Assembly (NCBI GenBank): GCA_036785325.1
Contig: JAXIVH010000104.1
Location: 239,663 to 303,662, forward strand
Direction: 5' to 3'
DNA length: 64,000 nucleotides
DNA from: Urophycis tenuis
Taxonomy: Eukaryota; Chordata; Actinopteri; Gadiformes; Phycidae
Below, piece after piece: positions 54,879 to 64,000 of this stretch. How positions within the stretch are numbered: position 1 is the stretch's first letter; each line of letters starts with the position of its first letter. The position numbers were made by a program, and so were the translations under genes. The notes beneath the pieces are model-generated. The model saw only the letters and a list, made by a program, of their open reading frames with translations. It did no database searches and had not been told where the DNA came from.

Positions 54879-56213
54879 ATCTTTTTATTACCAAAAAGTG
54901 TGTATTATTGAACAACTGAACATCTGGTGGTGCAAACATTTGAAAAAAAGGGATCTTAGAAAGAGGGGTGGTGCACACATCCAAAGGTAATCCACAGGTG
55001 TTAGACAATTGTATTAGATATAAGAAAAAAGATGGGTCTGCACACAATTTTTTGGCTCCAGAAGTAAATTTATTTACTTTACAAGGCAACGTTCAGGCAG
55101 ATAAAATGTTCAGGCATAACAAAAGGGAAACATTTTAAAACTATATACAATGATTTTTATTTACAATGTAGATTTACAATGTTCTACATTGCCATGCCTG
55201 TGAAGCCAGTGTAGTCTGGCTATCAGTGTCCTTGAGCCCTTCCCCCCTCGTTGAGTTCTCCCCCTGTGAAGTTCTGGGATTTCTAGGTCTAGTGCCAGAG
55301 GTGTGAAGCCTGAGGTGTGAAGTTGGACGATGCAGTTGAAGTTGATTCCTGCAATATCATACAATGACCTGATGTAAATGTGAGCTTTAAAAGCCTACCT
55401 TTTTTGAAAAAAATACAACTTGGATTTCTACACTACACGTACTTGAGCAGATACATAAATGTACGATTGCTGCACAAATTGTTTATGCTATCATTATGTA
55501 TTATGTTGGGCAACACTGTTACACATATCGTTCTGTTCAACAAAAGATAAAACAAATCTAATGTAGAATAAAACATCTTCCCGTCAACTATACAAAAACA
55601 ATGGGTTTATGTTTATTGTAACACAACACAAGAATACACTATTTCAAAATCTATACCCTTGTCTACTCTTCATGAACAGATTGAACACCTACCTTGGACA
55701 TGGCTCCACGCATTTGCCGGCTTTTTGAAAACAAATGCTCATGGCTAGCGTAGAAGTGGGAGCGTCGTCAAAGAGTTGTTACGACAGTGTTGTAAATACC
55801 TAGGCCGAAGCTGCAGGCGGAGCTTTGTGGAGAAAAATTGCGAGCCAGAATGGCCAATTGAGAGTTGCATAGTGGGCTTTTAAGTGGATACTGTAGGTCC
55901 ATGTTGATCAGGGATAACATCTTCATGCCGGGACCCACCTCCGAAGGGTTTTGGCTCCGGACCCTATGTATAATATGTCATGGTGGGTGGGGCATAGCGT
56001 TCCAATGACCAATCATAGTCATCACACAATAAGGATATTCTATGAGTTCACCCAAATCAAAGCCAAGCCAATTTAACACGCTAGCCCTAATATATCTTTT
56101 TACAATGTCTTTAATAATAAAACATATATACAACATATGCCTAACTGCTGTGTGGTAACATGCTATATGTGTTTGTCAGTTCACCTTATCTACACATTGC
56201 AATTGCTCTCTCC
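54879..56213. other. No supported gene
   Basis: AT-rich unassigned sequence without recognised repeat ends. Confidence 0.4.
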
Positions 56214-56553
56214 TGTCACGATCCGTGTCTGTGACTTCATGTTGTCATTGGTTTGCTCTGTGTTTCCCCTGTGTCCTGTTTTCCCTCCTTGTTGATTGCC
56301 CCGTTGTGTTCACCTGTGCCTTGTTCCCTCACCTGTCTTTGGTTGGTAATTAGTCTCTGTGTATTTAAGTCCTGTCTGTGTTGAGTCCTTGTCCGAGTCT
56401 GGTTGTCGTATCTCATCGTATGTTGTCATGTATGTTAGTCATCATCATCTGTTCCTGGTTTGCTGTCTTTGTAAGTTAAAATAAATAAGTCAAGCTACTC
56501 ATGGCTGCCTCTACTCTTTGCATCTGGGTCCACCTCCACCGCTACCCCTGACA
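56214..56553 (+). repeat. Probable solo LTR, 340 bp
   Basis: It begins TGTCACGATCC and ends CCCCTGACA, with a TATA-like GTATTTAAGTCC in the middle (about 56360) and an AATAAATAAG polyadenylation-like motif (about 56480). It closes with a TTTGCATCTGGGTCCACCTC motif that I associate with fish Gypsy LTRs. No clear target duplication is seen. Confidence 0.6.
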
Positions 56554-56910
56554 ACTCTATAATGTAGAGCAGCTGATTTTGCTAATTAAACGAAAGCCAT
56601 TTCTCCACCAGTCCCCACAACACTAGCTATTGCGTGGAACAGCTCTGGACATCACCAGAACACCTCTGGACATCACCGGAAGACCTCTGAACACTTATTC
56701 ATAATAATTTGTACTAACGTAGTATCAACGTCAGAGGAGAATGGATCTGCAAATTATTTCTCTGAAGATGAAGCAAAGAGAAGAGAAGAGCGACCAACAC
56801 AGAAGGAGAAGGGCAGGGTGGGGAGAACAGGAGGAAAAACAGACACCAAGGAACTGAAGAGGGACGGGAAGAGGATGAGGAGGATGAGGATGAGTTACCA
56901 CTGAAAATGA
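56554..56910. other. No supported gene
   Basis: A short local repeat (CACCTCTGGACATCACC) at 56640-56690 only. Confidence 0.4.
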
Positions 56911-56912
56911 AT

Positions 56913-56950
<38 letters not shown>
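56911..56950. repeat. (GA)n microsatellite
   Basis: About 20 AG units within a longer purine-rich stretch (56760-57030). Confidence 0.95.
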
Positions 56951-56957
<7 letters not shown>

Positions 56958-57841
56958 TGGGGATGGAGAGATAGAGTGAGAGAGCGGGATGGAGAGAGTG
57001 AGAGAAGAAGCAGGAGATGGATGGATGATAAAGCACTAGAGAGAGCAGATGTCACAGCGAGCATAGCTGAGAATCAGCACCTTGTAGTTATCGCATTTGA
57101 CAGTGATTGGATGGGACTGGATGAGAGAAAGATATTCATCAGCAGAGTAAATGTTAATGTCCTACAATACAAAATCACGCTCACTGACAACATCAGCTGT
57201 TAGGGAAGGTTTCTCCTCTCCTTGAAAGACGACAAGCGGAGACATTTTGGATGAAACAAATGGTGATGCTTGAAATCAATTAGTGTGCACGACTAATGAC
57301 GTCATGGCACAGTGCTCACACACTGACTGGGACATGTTGCTGATACAGGTTAGAGAGGCTAGCAGTTGGGGTAGCAATATTGGGGTAGCAATAATTAAAA
57401 ATGGGGTCAAAAAGATCAGGAACGTGTTTAAGGCTTCCAACGTTTGGTTGTTGGTTCCAGTCCCCCGAACAGAAGAATTGCGAGGGCTTCACAGAGAGCC
57501 GTGTTAGCTAGGACAACATCAATGAAGTAAGTGGCTATTGAGGACAGCACTGATTAATGCATATGTTAAAGAAAATATATTCACATGATGAAGAGTGCAT
57601 GTTAATCCGCTATTAGAGAAGGTATTAATATGATCAAGAGGGTATGTTAATATACCATCATAGTTTATATCCATATGAAGAAGAGTGCATATTAATATAC
57701 CATTAGAGTAGATGTTCACATGTTTATTCATGCAGCATTAATTTGGGTGGTCTTTGTGTGGGCCAGTTTTTATGTATGAATGAACCATCAAATCTATTTT
57801 CCTTACTGGATGGTGACAGACTCACATGCATCCACGCATGT

Positions 57842-57842
<1 letters not shown>
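56951..57842. other. No supported gene
   Basis: Includes three loosely related AGAGTGCAT/GTTAATAT-type segments at 57590-57720, an old tandem duplication. Confidence 0.4.

Positions 57843-57886
<44 letters not shown>
57843..57886. repeat. (CA)n microsatellite
   Basis: 22 perfect CA units. Confidence 0.97.
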
Positions 57887-57888
<2 letters not shown>

Positions 57889-59060
57889 AATACAAACACA
57901 CTGCCTCTTCAGGTGCGTAGACCTGAAAGGAGACAGGGTTACTGATTGTGGTGTCTCCTTCATTGACATAATTTGTTACTGAAACCAGTTGTTACTTATT
58001 ATTGTGGTTAAACTCTGAAGGCTTCCATCGCAATGTGTCCTTGGACTAGTTTGTTCAACGTGTAACACATGGCCAACCAGAGATATGTTTGTAACAGTTA
58101 GGGAACCATGGTGATGGTGATGAAAGTAAGATGAAACATTGAGGAAATGGTAAATCCCCCAAATTGAGTGAATGATATACATATCACCACATGCCTATTT
58201 CAAAGAATTACAACCAGAGTGATTAACATCCATGATCAAAACATTTAAAAAAAAAAAAGATGAATGATTAATTTTATGACTTGGCTATTGGAAGTTAAAA
58301 TCCACACCCCCTACACACATAACCCCCCCACACACATAACACACATTAACACACAAGATACCGCCAAACAGACAAGGTGACGGTCGTTTTGTTGCTGTTT
58401 TATTTCAACTCTCTCAGAAAAACAACATTCTGGAGTGTGACCCAGAGTAGTGGGACTTTCTTTTCTTTGACACTTTGCACTAAAATCACTGAAGAACATC
58501 TGATAGACAACAGGAAGTCACGGCCACATGAAAGTGGTGGTCGGGACATGTTCACGCAACACTCTAACGTTTCAGAACCATGTCGGGGACGACCAAAAGC
58601 TCAAACTTAAAACCTGCGGACCGCAAACGAGATGCCCGCGTAGATTACATAAGTAGATGCCGCATCAAGAACCTGACTTCAAATTCCCAGCTTACCGCTT
58701 GTTATTTTTGTGTTGACAGGTGTTTAAAAGCAGGTTGCCGAGCCGTTTGCCATCAAATAAACGCGTTCTCTCGCGTCAAGGCAATGCTATGAAAAAAACC
58801 TGCCACATTGATCTCTGCGTCAAGCGTTCAAAATGTCAGTTGGGTGAATTTGTGTTTGCCTTCGCCGAGTGCTGTTCATTATTGACATGCCTGTGTGTGT
58901 GTGCACAAACCACATGTGTATGAAGGACATGGTATGGTATCTGCATTTCAGAACATCGGTCCTGATATTACCAGGTGGAAAGTGCACTGAAATCCTCAAA
59001 TATTGTCATTTTTACATCACATAAATAATTTCTCACAACATAATGCCGGTTAGACAAAGT
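57887..59060. other. No supported gene
   Basis: Unassigned sequence; short frames at 58377-58923 have no recognised motif. Confidence 0.4.
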
Positions 59061-59320
59061 GATGAATACGTACTGGGTGCATGTTAGTGTAAGGATAAGT
59101 AAGATAAGTAAGGATGAATACGTACTGGGTGCATGTTAGGGTAAGGATAAGTAAGATAAGTAAGGATGAATACGTACTGGGTGCATGTTAGTGTAAGGAT
59201 AAGTAAGATAAGTAAGGATGAATACGTACTGGGTGCATGTTAGTGTAAGGATAAGTAAGATAAGTAAGGATGAATACGTACTGGGTGCATGTTAGGGTAA
59301 GGATAAGTAAGATAAGTAAG
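59061..59320. repeat. 52-bp minisatellite, exactly five units
   Basis: Five copies containing GATGAATACGTACTGGGTGC and AAGGATAAGTAAGATAAGTA. They differ only at one G/T position (GTTAGGG versus GTTAGTG), so amplification is recent. Confidence 0.97.
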
Positions 59321-59997
59321 GATGCTCTTGGCTTATTGTCCAATCGAAGGGTTTCTTGGCAGGGCTTATCCTCCTTGATCTCCCCAGAGGCAAAATGTTG
59401 CACACTTTCAATGACTCAGACATGTTAGCTAAGCATGCTTGCACTTGTTAGCGGTTGACATTTCCACTCAGAGTTAGAAACAAGCTTCTGCTGAACATGT
59501 TGTTGACTATTAGCAAAAGTAGAAATAGAATAATTCCCAACCTTGAAGATGGGGATCATAATAATTCCCAGTTTTAACAACTTATGAACGATAGGCGCTG
59601 TAGAGGAAACGAAAACACGTAAGAAAACCACTTCATAATTGGACAGACACTTTATCAAACGTCCCCAAAGTTGTTTCGCAAAAGCCTTGACCTTTGACAT
59701 TTACATTTAGGGTATTTAGCAGACCAAAGCGACTAACAATAAGTAACCTTAAGACCTTGCTACGACTTTGTGACATGTCCACCCTGACCATAATCAAATA
59801 CTGAATCACAGAAAAATATGTACAAAACACCATATGCATATATTTTTTCTTTCGTTAGACCATAATTTTTTTTAGAAACATAAGCATTCTGTTAGCTTAG
59901 CGTAAACATTCAAAGTGGGTCAGCCAGCCATACTATTGAGTTAGCCATGCTGGTGAGCAGCAGTTCAGCACTTAACTCCTTATTTATTAGATCGACA

Positions 59998-60000
<3 letters not shown>
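59321..60000. other. Unassigned region downstream of nmbr
   Basis: A worn SINE/LINE tail trace (TTAGCAGACCAAAGCGACTA) lies near 59716. On the minus strand an AATAAA at 59983-59988 is a candidate polyadenylation signal for nmbr. Confidence 0.35.

Positions 60001-60061
<61 letters not shown>
60001..60061. repeat. (CT)n microsatellite
   Basis: About 28 CT units; it would lie in the 3' untranslated region of nmbr if the signal at 59983 is used. Confidence 0.95.
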
Positions 60062-60063
<2 letters not shown>

Positions 60064-60320
60064 CCTTCCAATATACATGTTGTGTACATGAGAAGGGTTG
60101 TTTTTGGATGACTTGGCTGGCTGGACAGAAGTATTTGTTCTCTGTTTGTTGGTTAGGGTTTTTGTCCTTATATTTGTCAGTGTACGATGCGAGATGTCAA
60201 CTTGGACAACAGTGAATTGGCTTCACTGCGACGCGGTACAGCAGAGCCCCCTCAGTCCACGCGTCCCTGCCCAGTTAGCGCACTCGTCGCCGTGTTTGCC
60301 AGCGGACTTGCTGGCATGCT

Positions 60321-60489
60321 TCAGAGCGCCACCTCCGATCTCTGGCCGCCGCCGTTGGTGACGTGCACCGCCGCCGCGACCACGGTGGTGGGCGTGGTCT
60401 TCTTGATGGAGGTGAGGCGGATGTGGGAGGTGCTCTGCAGGTAGCTGGCCTGGCGCTGGGGGTGGGGTGCCCGGCCGCATTGCAGCTGA
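60321..60489 (-). CDS. nmbr: Neuromedin B receptor, last coding exon (cytoplasmic C-terminal tail)
   Basis: A pyrimidine-rich tract ending CTGGTCCTCCAG precedes the exon. It begins with T, which completes the serine codon AG|T left open by the exon at 63132-63370. It then encodes QLQCGR, ASYLQSTSHIRLTSIKK and a final SEVAL before TGA at 60321-60323. The human NMBR tail has the same landmarks in order (SQLCCGR, TSYLLSSS, RMTSLKS, ending EMAL), which identifies the exon. The tail follows helix 8, carries a cysteine suited to palmitoylation and many Ser/Thr for phosphorylation and arrestin binding. Only one of the two adjacent human cysteines is present. Supported by splice phase and homology together; unverified by transcript. 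Confidence 0.88.
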
Positions 60490-63037
60490 CTGGAGGACCA
60501 GAGAGAGACAACGGACAGTTTCCTGATTACCGTACAAAGGGTTGGGCGCAAAAGCGAATGGGGAACAGCCTGGAACGGGTCAGACTAGAATGTAGGCTAT
60601 GGTCAGAATCAGACCAATGTAGGGGTATGTATGTATATGTTTAGCTATGTGTATGTATATTTGTGAGTGTATGTATATGGGTATGTATAATGTTTTGATT
60701 GGGACAGCCACACACCCTGGAGTTACGGTTTAATTTAACTTTACACGTCATAGCACACTTTTCCACTCTAGTACACATCATATCATATTGTTGGTGTCTT
60801 CATCTGTTACTGTTTGTGTAAGTAGATTACAACCGAAAAAGTGACAGAGAGATAATAATAAGTATGCGAGATAACAGTAAAAAGTAATAAAGTAATACAG
60901 TAAGAGTGTCCAGATAAACCCAAATAAACCACGTTTAGACCACGTTTGTAAAAGAAATAAGAAATTATTCTGTCGTCGTCCATCCACTTTTTCTCTGCTT
61001 TTCACAGAAACTTGCGGCAGCTACCATTTACCTGACAGACCCTGGGTAATAATTTGCTCTTCTGGTCTTTGTTCAGTGAAAACAATAACTCTCACCTGGC
61101 TGTGGAAGACCAAAAGTACACTGGTCTGTGTGAGCTTTTGCTCAGCCGTAACCCATCCATCATTCAAAGTCGGGGAAGAAATATCTGACAATTATATTCA
61201 ATTCAGAAGTTATTAAGGACCACATTTAAATGGATTTGGCCAACCAATGATGCTGCATCCATAATGTTTTACCGTCTATACTATAGTGTCAACGGTTCAA
61301 CGTAATAGATGTTTTCAAACCAACGGTTTAGAGATGCATAACACACCTCACAGCACTCTACCGCTTGGCACTCCAACCATGACCTTTGACCCTGCCGCAC
61401 TTTACCTCAGGTCTGGCAGCACAGACGCTGGTGCTCAGATGGCGATGGCTGACAGTTAGAAAGAGTGGCAGGTCTTTCTAAGAAAGTGTTAGAAGTCTTA
61501 AGAGGCCACTTGAACCTCCAGACTTGTCTCTTTCTCTCTCATCCCCAGCCGGCTCTCATCCCCAGCAAGGCTGTAAATTTACATTCAACCAGAGAGACAC
61601 AAAGGCTGCATCTGGAAGCGTGTTCACTCATTCTCTATACAGTGACCGCTATATGGGTAGTCCCATGATACCAGGCGATCGGAGCTCTACCGAACTCCTG
61701 AACGTCTGGGGGTTTTGAAATGCAAATGTGTTGTTGTAATGGAGGCGAGCTGCTAAAATATTGAAGACCAGACGTTACATCATTTGGTTCAGTTTGGTCA
61801 AATGCTGGCCCAGGCGAAGAGATGGATGAAGATTGAACTTCTGGCACCTTCGACGTGTTGGAATGACAGCACAGGGGTCTTCTGCACATCACCGCTCTAA
61901 ATACTTCTGATAGGTTCTTTCAATTGCAGACTGCAAACTGCAATCGTTTCCACATAGTTTTAGACACTAAACCTGGCAGATGGTCATCCAGATGTTTTGA
62001 GTTGGACGGGTTTAGAGACTACGATACAGGACATTATTTAGGGGACCGGGAAGGCGGGGAATAGGAGGAATCTCAACACGAATTACGTGCTGGAGATGTA
62101 TGGGCCTAATGTATATTGTATATAAAACAGGCTGTTACCAGATGCTTGTAAATAAGTGTACATTGCTGTTCACTGCTTCTACTGTGAATTATGGGCTTGT
62201 GTGCTTTAGCGCACCAGATTTGTACACTCATCGTAATTTCAGTACACAGCCAGGGTGTGACGGTTGCTGTTTAACACAAACATTTTTGGGAAGACAGAAT
62301 TGCCTCAAACTGAAAATGATTTATTGTTTTGAATAGATGTTTAAATAGTTTTGCCTCTAACCTGAAATTTGTTTCTTGCTTTAAATAGATTTTTGAATTT
62401 GAATTTTGCCTCTAAACTGAAAAGCATTGATAGTTTTGAATAGATTTTTGAATAATCTTCAGAGACATACACTTTAAATCCTGCGCCAAGGTGGGCTATA
62501 GTACATTATAATCCATACCCCAAAAGGAAGGACAAGCCTCTGACTGGCTAACATGACAGCAGGGCGAAGGCATCTAGTTACCAGCCAGGAGGCATCACCG
62601 CCAGCTCCCCTTAATATATTCTTGAGTGCTAGGAGCAGAAACAACTCAGTACCACGGATGGCTCCCATGCAACGTCAATGATGGTTTTTCTTATGGTTCC
62701 ACAGTATGGACAGCTTCCTACCGGCTGGAGACTGTCCTTCATGACAGATGGAGAGAGGGAAGAGATACAGTATATGGAAACAGAAAGAAAGAGAAGAGAT
62801 GGGGAACAAGAGAGGGAAGAGAGATAGAAAGACAGAGGTAAAGCAAGAGAAAGAGTAAGGATATACCAAGGATGAGCAAGAGGAAGAGATATACAGAGAG
62901 GTACGCCTGTTGAACTGTCCTCAGAAGTTGAACTAGAGCTCTTCGTGGAAATTCTGTATGGAAACAATCCCAGTGAGCGAGAAAAGGAACGACAGGTAAA
63001 CACGAACATCAGAAAGGTGGTGGGAGAGAGGCCCACT

Positions 63038-63114
<77 letters not shown>

Positions 63115-63131
63115 GTAAGAGGGGGCTCCAC
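60490..63131 (-). other. nmbr: Intron in the nmbr C-terminus (2642 bases, phase 2)
   Basis: Donor GTGGAG (weak beyond +3) and acceptor with a strong CT tract ending CCAG. It separates the codon AG|T for serine. About 20 bases after the donor is a GA/CT microsatellite (63047-63110). No other gene was found inside. If retained, the frame continues into a long Ser-Leu repeat before a stop at 62933. Confidence 0.8.
63047..63110. repeat. (GA)n microsatellite in the nmbr intron
   Basis: About 30 AG units with one GGG interruption, 21-85 bases downstream of the splice donor. On the transcribed (minus) sense it is pyrimidine (CT). Confidence 0.95.
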
Positions 63132-63370
63132 CTGTTGAAGTGTCTCCGGAAGCTGTCGCTCAGCAGGTAGAGGGCGAACGGGTTGACGCAGGAGGAGGAG
63201 AAGCTGAGCACACGGGCCAGCAGGGTGATGACCAGGTGAGTCAGGGACAGGTCCATCTGCTGGTAGTGGAAGGAGCGGTACATGTACAGCACATGGTTGG
63301 GGAACCAGCACAGCGCAAACAGGCCCACGAACACCAGCACGATCTTGGCCAGGCGCTTCCTGGTCTCCAT
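63132..63370 (-). CDS. nmbr: Neuromedin B receptor, exon with TM6, TM7 and helix 8
   Basis: Part of a class A G-protein-coupled receptor for the bombesin-like peptide neuromedin B, acting at the plasma membrane through Gq. The exon opens after CCGTCCTCAG, phase 0, with METRKRLAKIVLVFVG, matching the exon-3 start of mammalian NMBR. TM6 contains CWFPNH (the CWxP toggle-switch motif), then YMYRSFHYQQMD forms extracellular loop 3. TM7 contains CVNPFALYLL (the NPxxY motif, here NPFALY). Helix 8 starts SDSFRRHFN. The 79 codons plus two bases end at CAACAG|GTGGAG. The residues favour NMBR over GRPR and BRS3 (for example METRKRLAKIVLVFVG and SFRRHFN). The first exons lie beyond the right end of the window. 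Confidence 0.93.
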
Positions 63371-63857
63371 CTGAGGACGGGAAGGGGACCGGGGGGATAC
63401 AAGAAGAAGGAGGGGAAAGACAGAGGGAGAGAGGGGTGGATGGATGGGGGAGATAGAGGGAGATATGAAGCGAGGTGGGAAGGAGGGAGGGATGGAGCGA
63501 GGGGGAGGGTAGAGGGAAGGAAGAGGGGGGAGAGAGACAAGCGAGGGGTGAGAGAAAGGGGTGGAGGGCGAGAGACAGAGAGAGCATGTGTTTTAATACT
63601 TGGGTTTCTTTTGGACTTTCAGATACAAGACGTGTTCAAATGAAAAGGAAAGAAAGGAGAATAAACCAAGAAATGAATACATATTAAACATGCGTTACAA
63701 AGAGAGATCATAATAAGTTAACTGAGTTGCAGGCGTCCTCAACAGTTCAAATAGTATACAGATGTATACTAATTATTTGTGACATGATGAAATAGGATTG
63801 AAGTAAAGAGAGGGAGAGATGCAGAGAGAGAGAGAGAGAGATACAGAGATGAAGAGA
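63371..63857 (-). other. nmbr: nmbr upstream intron, partial
   Basis: Purine-rich on the plus strand, hence pyrimidine-rich on the sense strand, directly before the exon at 63370. No further exon is recognisable before the window end. Confidence 0.6.
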
Positions 63858-64000
63858 GAGGGGAAGAGAGTGATACAGAAAGGAAGATATAGTGATACAG
63901 AGAGGGATAGAGAGTGATACAGAGAGCAAGAGAGTGATACAGAGAGGAAGAGAGTGATAAAGAGAGGAAGAGAGTGATACAGAGAGGAAGATATAGTGAT
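63858..64000. repeat. About 20-bp purine-rich minisatellite, runs off the window
   Basis: Repeated AGAGTGATACAGAGAGGAAG-like units with small variants, continuing past the window end. Confidence 0.9.

Noticed and set aside
60187..60537. Open frames on both strands overlapping the last nmbr exon
   Set aside because: Only the minus-strand frame ending at 60321 matches the NMBR tail and splice phase; the others are shadows.
62933..63131. Continuation of the nmbr TM7 frame as the true C-terminus
   Set aside because: It becomes a Ser-Leu microsatellite translation without conservation, while a conserved tail in correct phase exists downstream.

Overview
The window is vertebrate nuclear DNA, almost certainly from a teleost fish; I cannot name the species. 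The evidence is two exons of a neuromedin B receptor gene (nmbr), fish-type tRNA-derived SINEs, fish-type LINE tails, Ty3/Gypsy retrotransposons (one with the Gmr1 gene order), Harbinger, hAT and Tc1 remnants, and very dense dinucleotide and minisatellite arrays. There is no operon-like organisation. The only host gene I can support is nmbr at the right edge, on the minus strand. Nearly everything else is mobile or tandemly repeated DNA. A 200-base run of N (27631-27830) is an assembly gap.

Layout. 1-7877: a Ty3/Gypsy element (element A, plus strand) with intact gag and pol. Its 5' LTR is cut by the window edge and its 3' LTR is complete. 8128-9446: a probable solo LTR. 9803-11129: a decayed Harbinger-type transposon with a Myb/SANT-like exon and two nested SINEs. 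11754-16769: a broken Gmr1-type Gypsy element (element C, minus) with the order gag(SCAN-like)-protease-integrase-RT-RNase H. 17.2-19.0 kb: fragments of a THAP-domain transposon interrupted by a LINE reverse transcriptase piece. 19.7-22.1 kb: long TG and GA arrays, a SINE, a LINE tail and a hAT transposase tail. 22-30.5 kb: mostly unassigned sequence, minisatellites, the gap, and an internally deleted LINE of the restriction-like-endonuclease type. 31223-32830: a 1.6-kb GGTACC-rich minisatellite. 33-37.4 kb: microsatellites, a perfect 21-bp hairpin and otherwise unassigned DNA.

37475-46639: a second full-length Gypsy element (element B, minus). It is a relative of element A and has nearly identical LTRs, but its gag and pol are broken by a nonsense codon, two frameshifts and a LINE insertion. 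It sits inside a 42-bp minisatellite that resumes at 46640. 47.4-47.9 kb: a SINE whose middle has been amplified eightfold. 49325-50432: a hAT element with perfect 8-bp target duplications and a second hAT nested inside it. 54.0-54.9 kb: a Tc1-derived palindrome and a decayed ORF carrying a small insertion. 56214-56553: a solo LTR. 59061-59320: a 5 x 52 bp minisatellite. 60321-63370: the last two coding exons of nmbr.

The most interesting signals are: (1) nmbr has an intron separating the TM7 exon from the cytoplasmic tail, which mammals encode in one exon; (2) element A has a textbook -1 frameshift site (GGGAAAC, stem-loop, possible pseudoknot) directly at the gag stop, with the RNA fold kept in element B; (3) both A and B carry a conserved LTR hairpin followed by a second copy of part of the primer-binding site; (4) element C shows the Gmr1 gene order together with a SCAN-like Gag.
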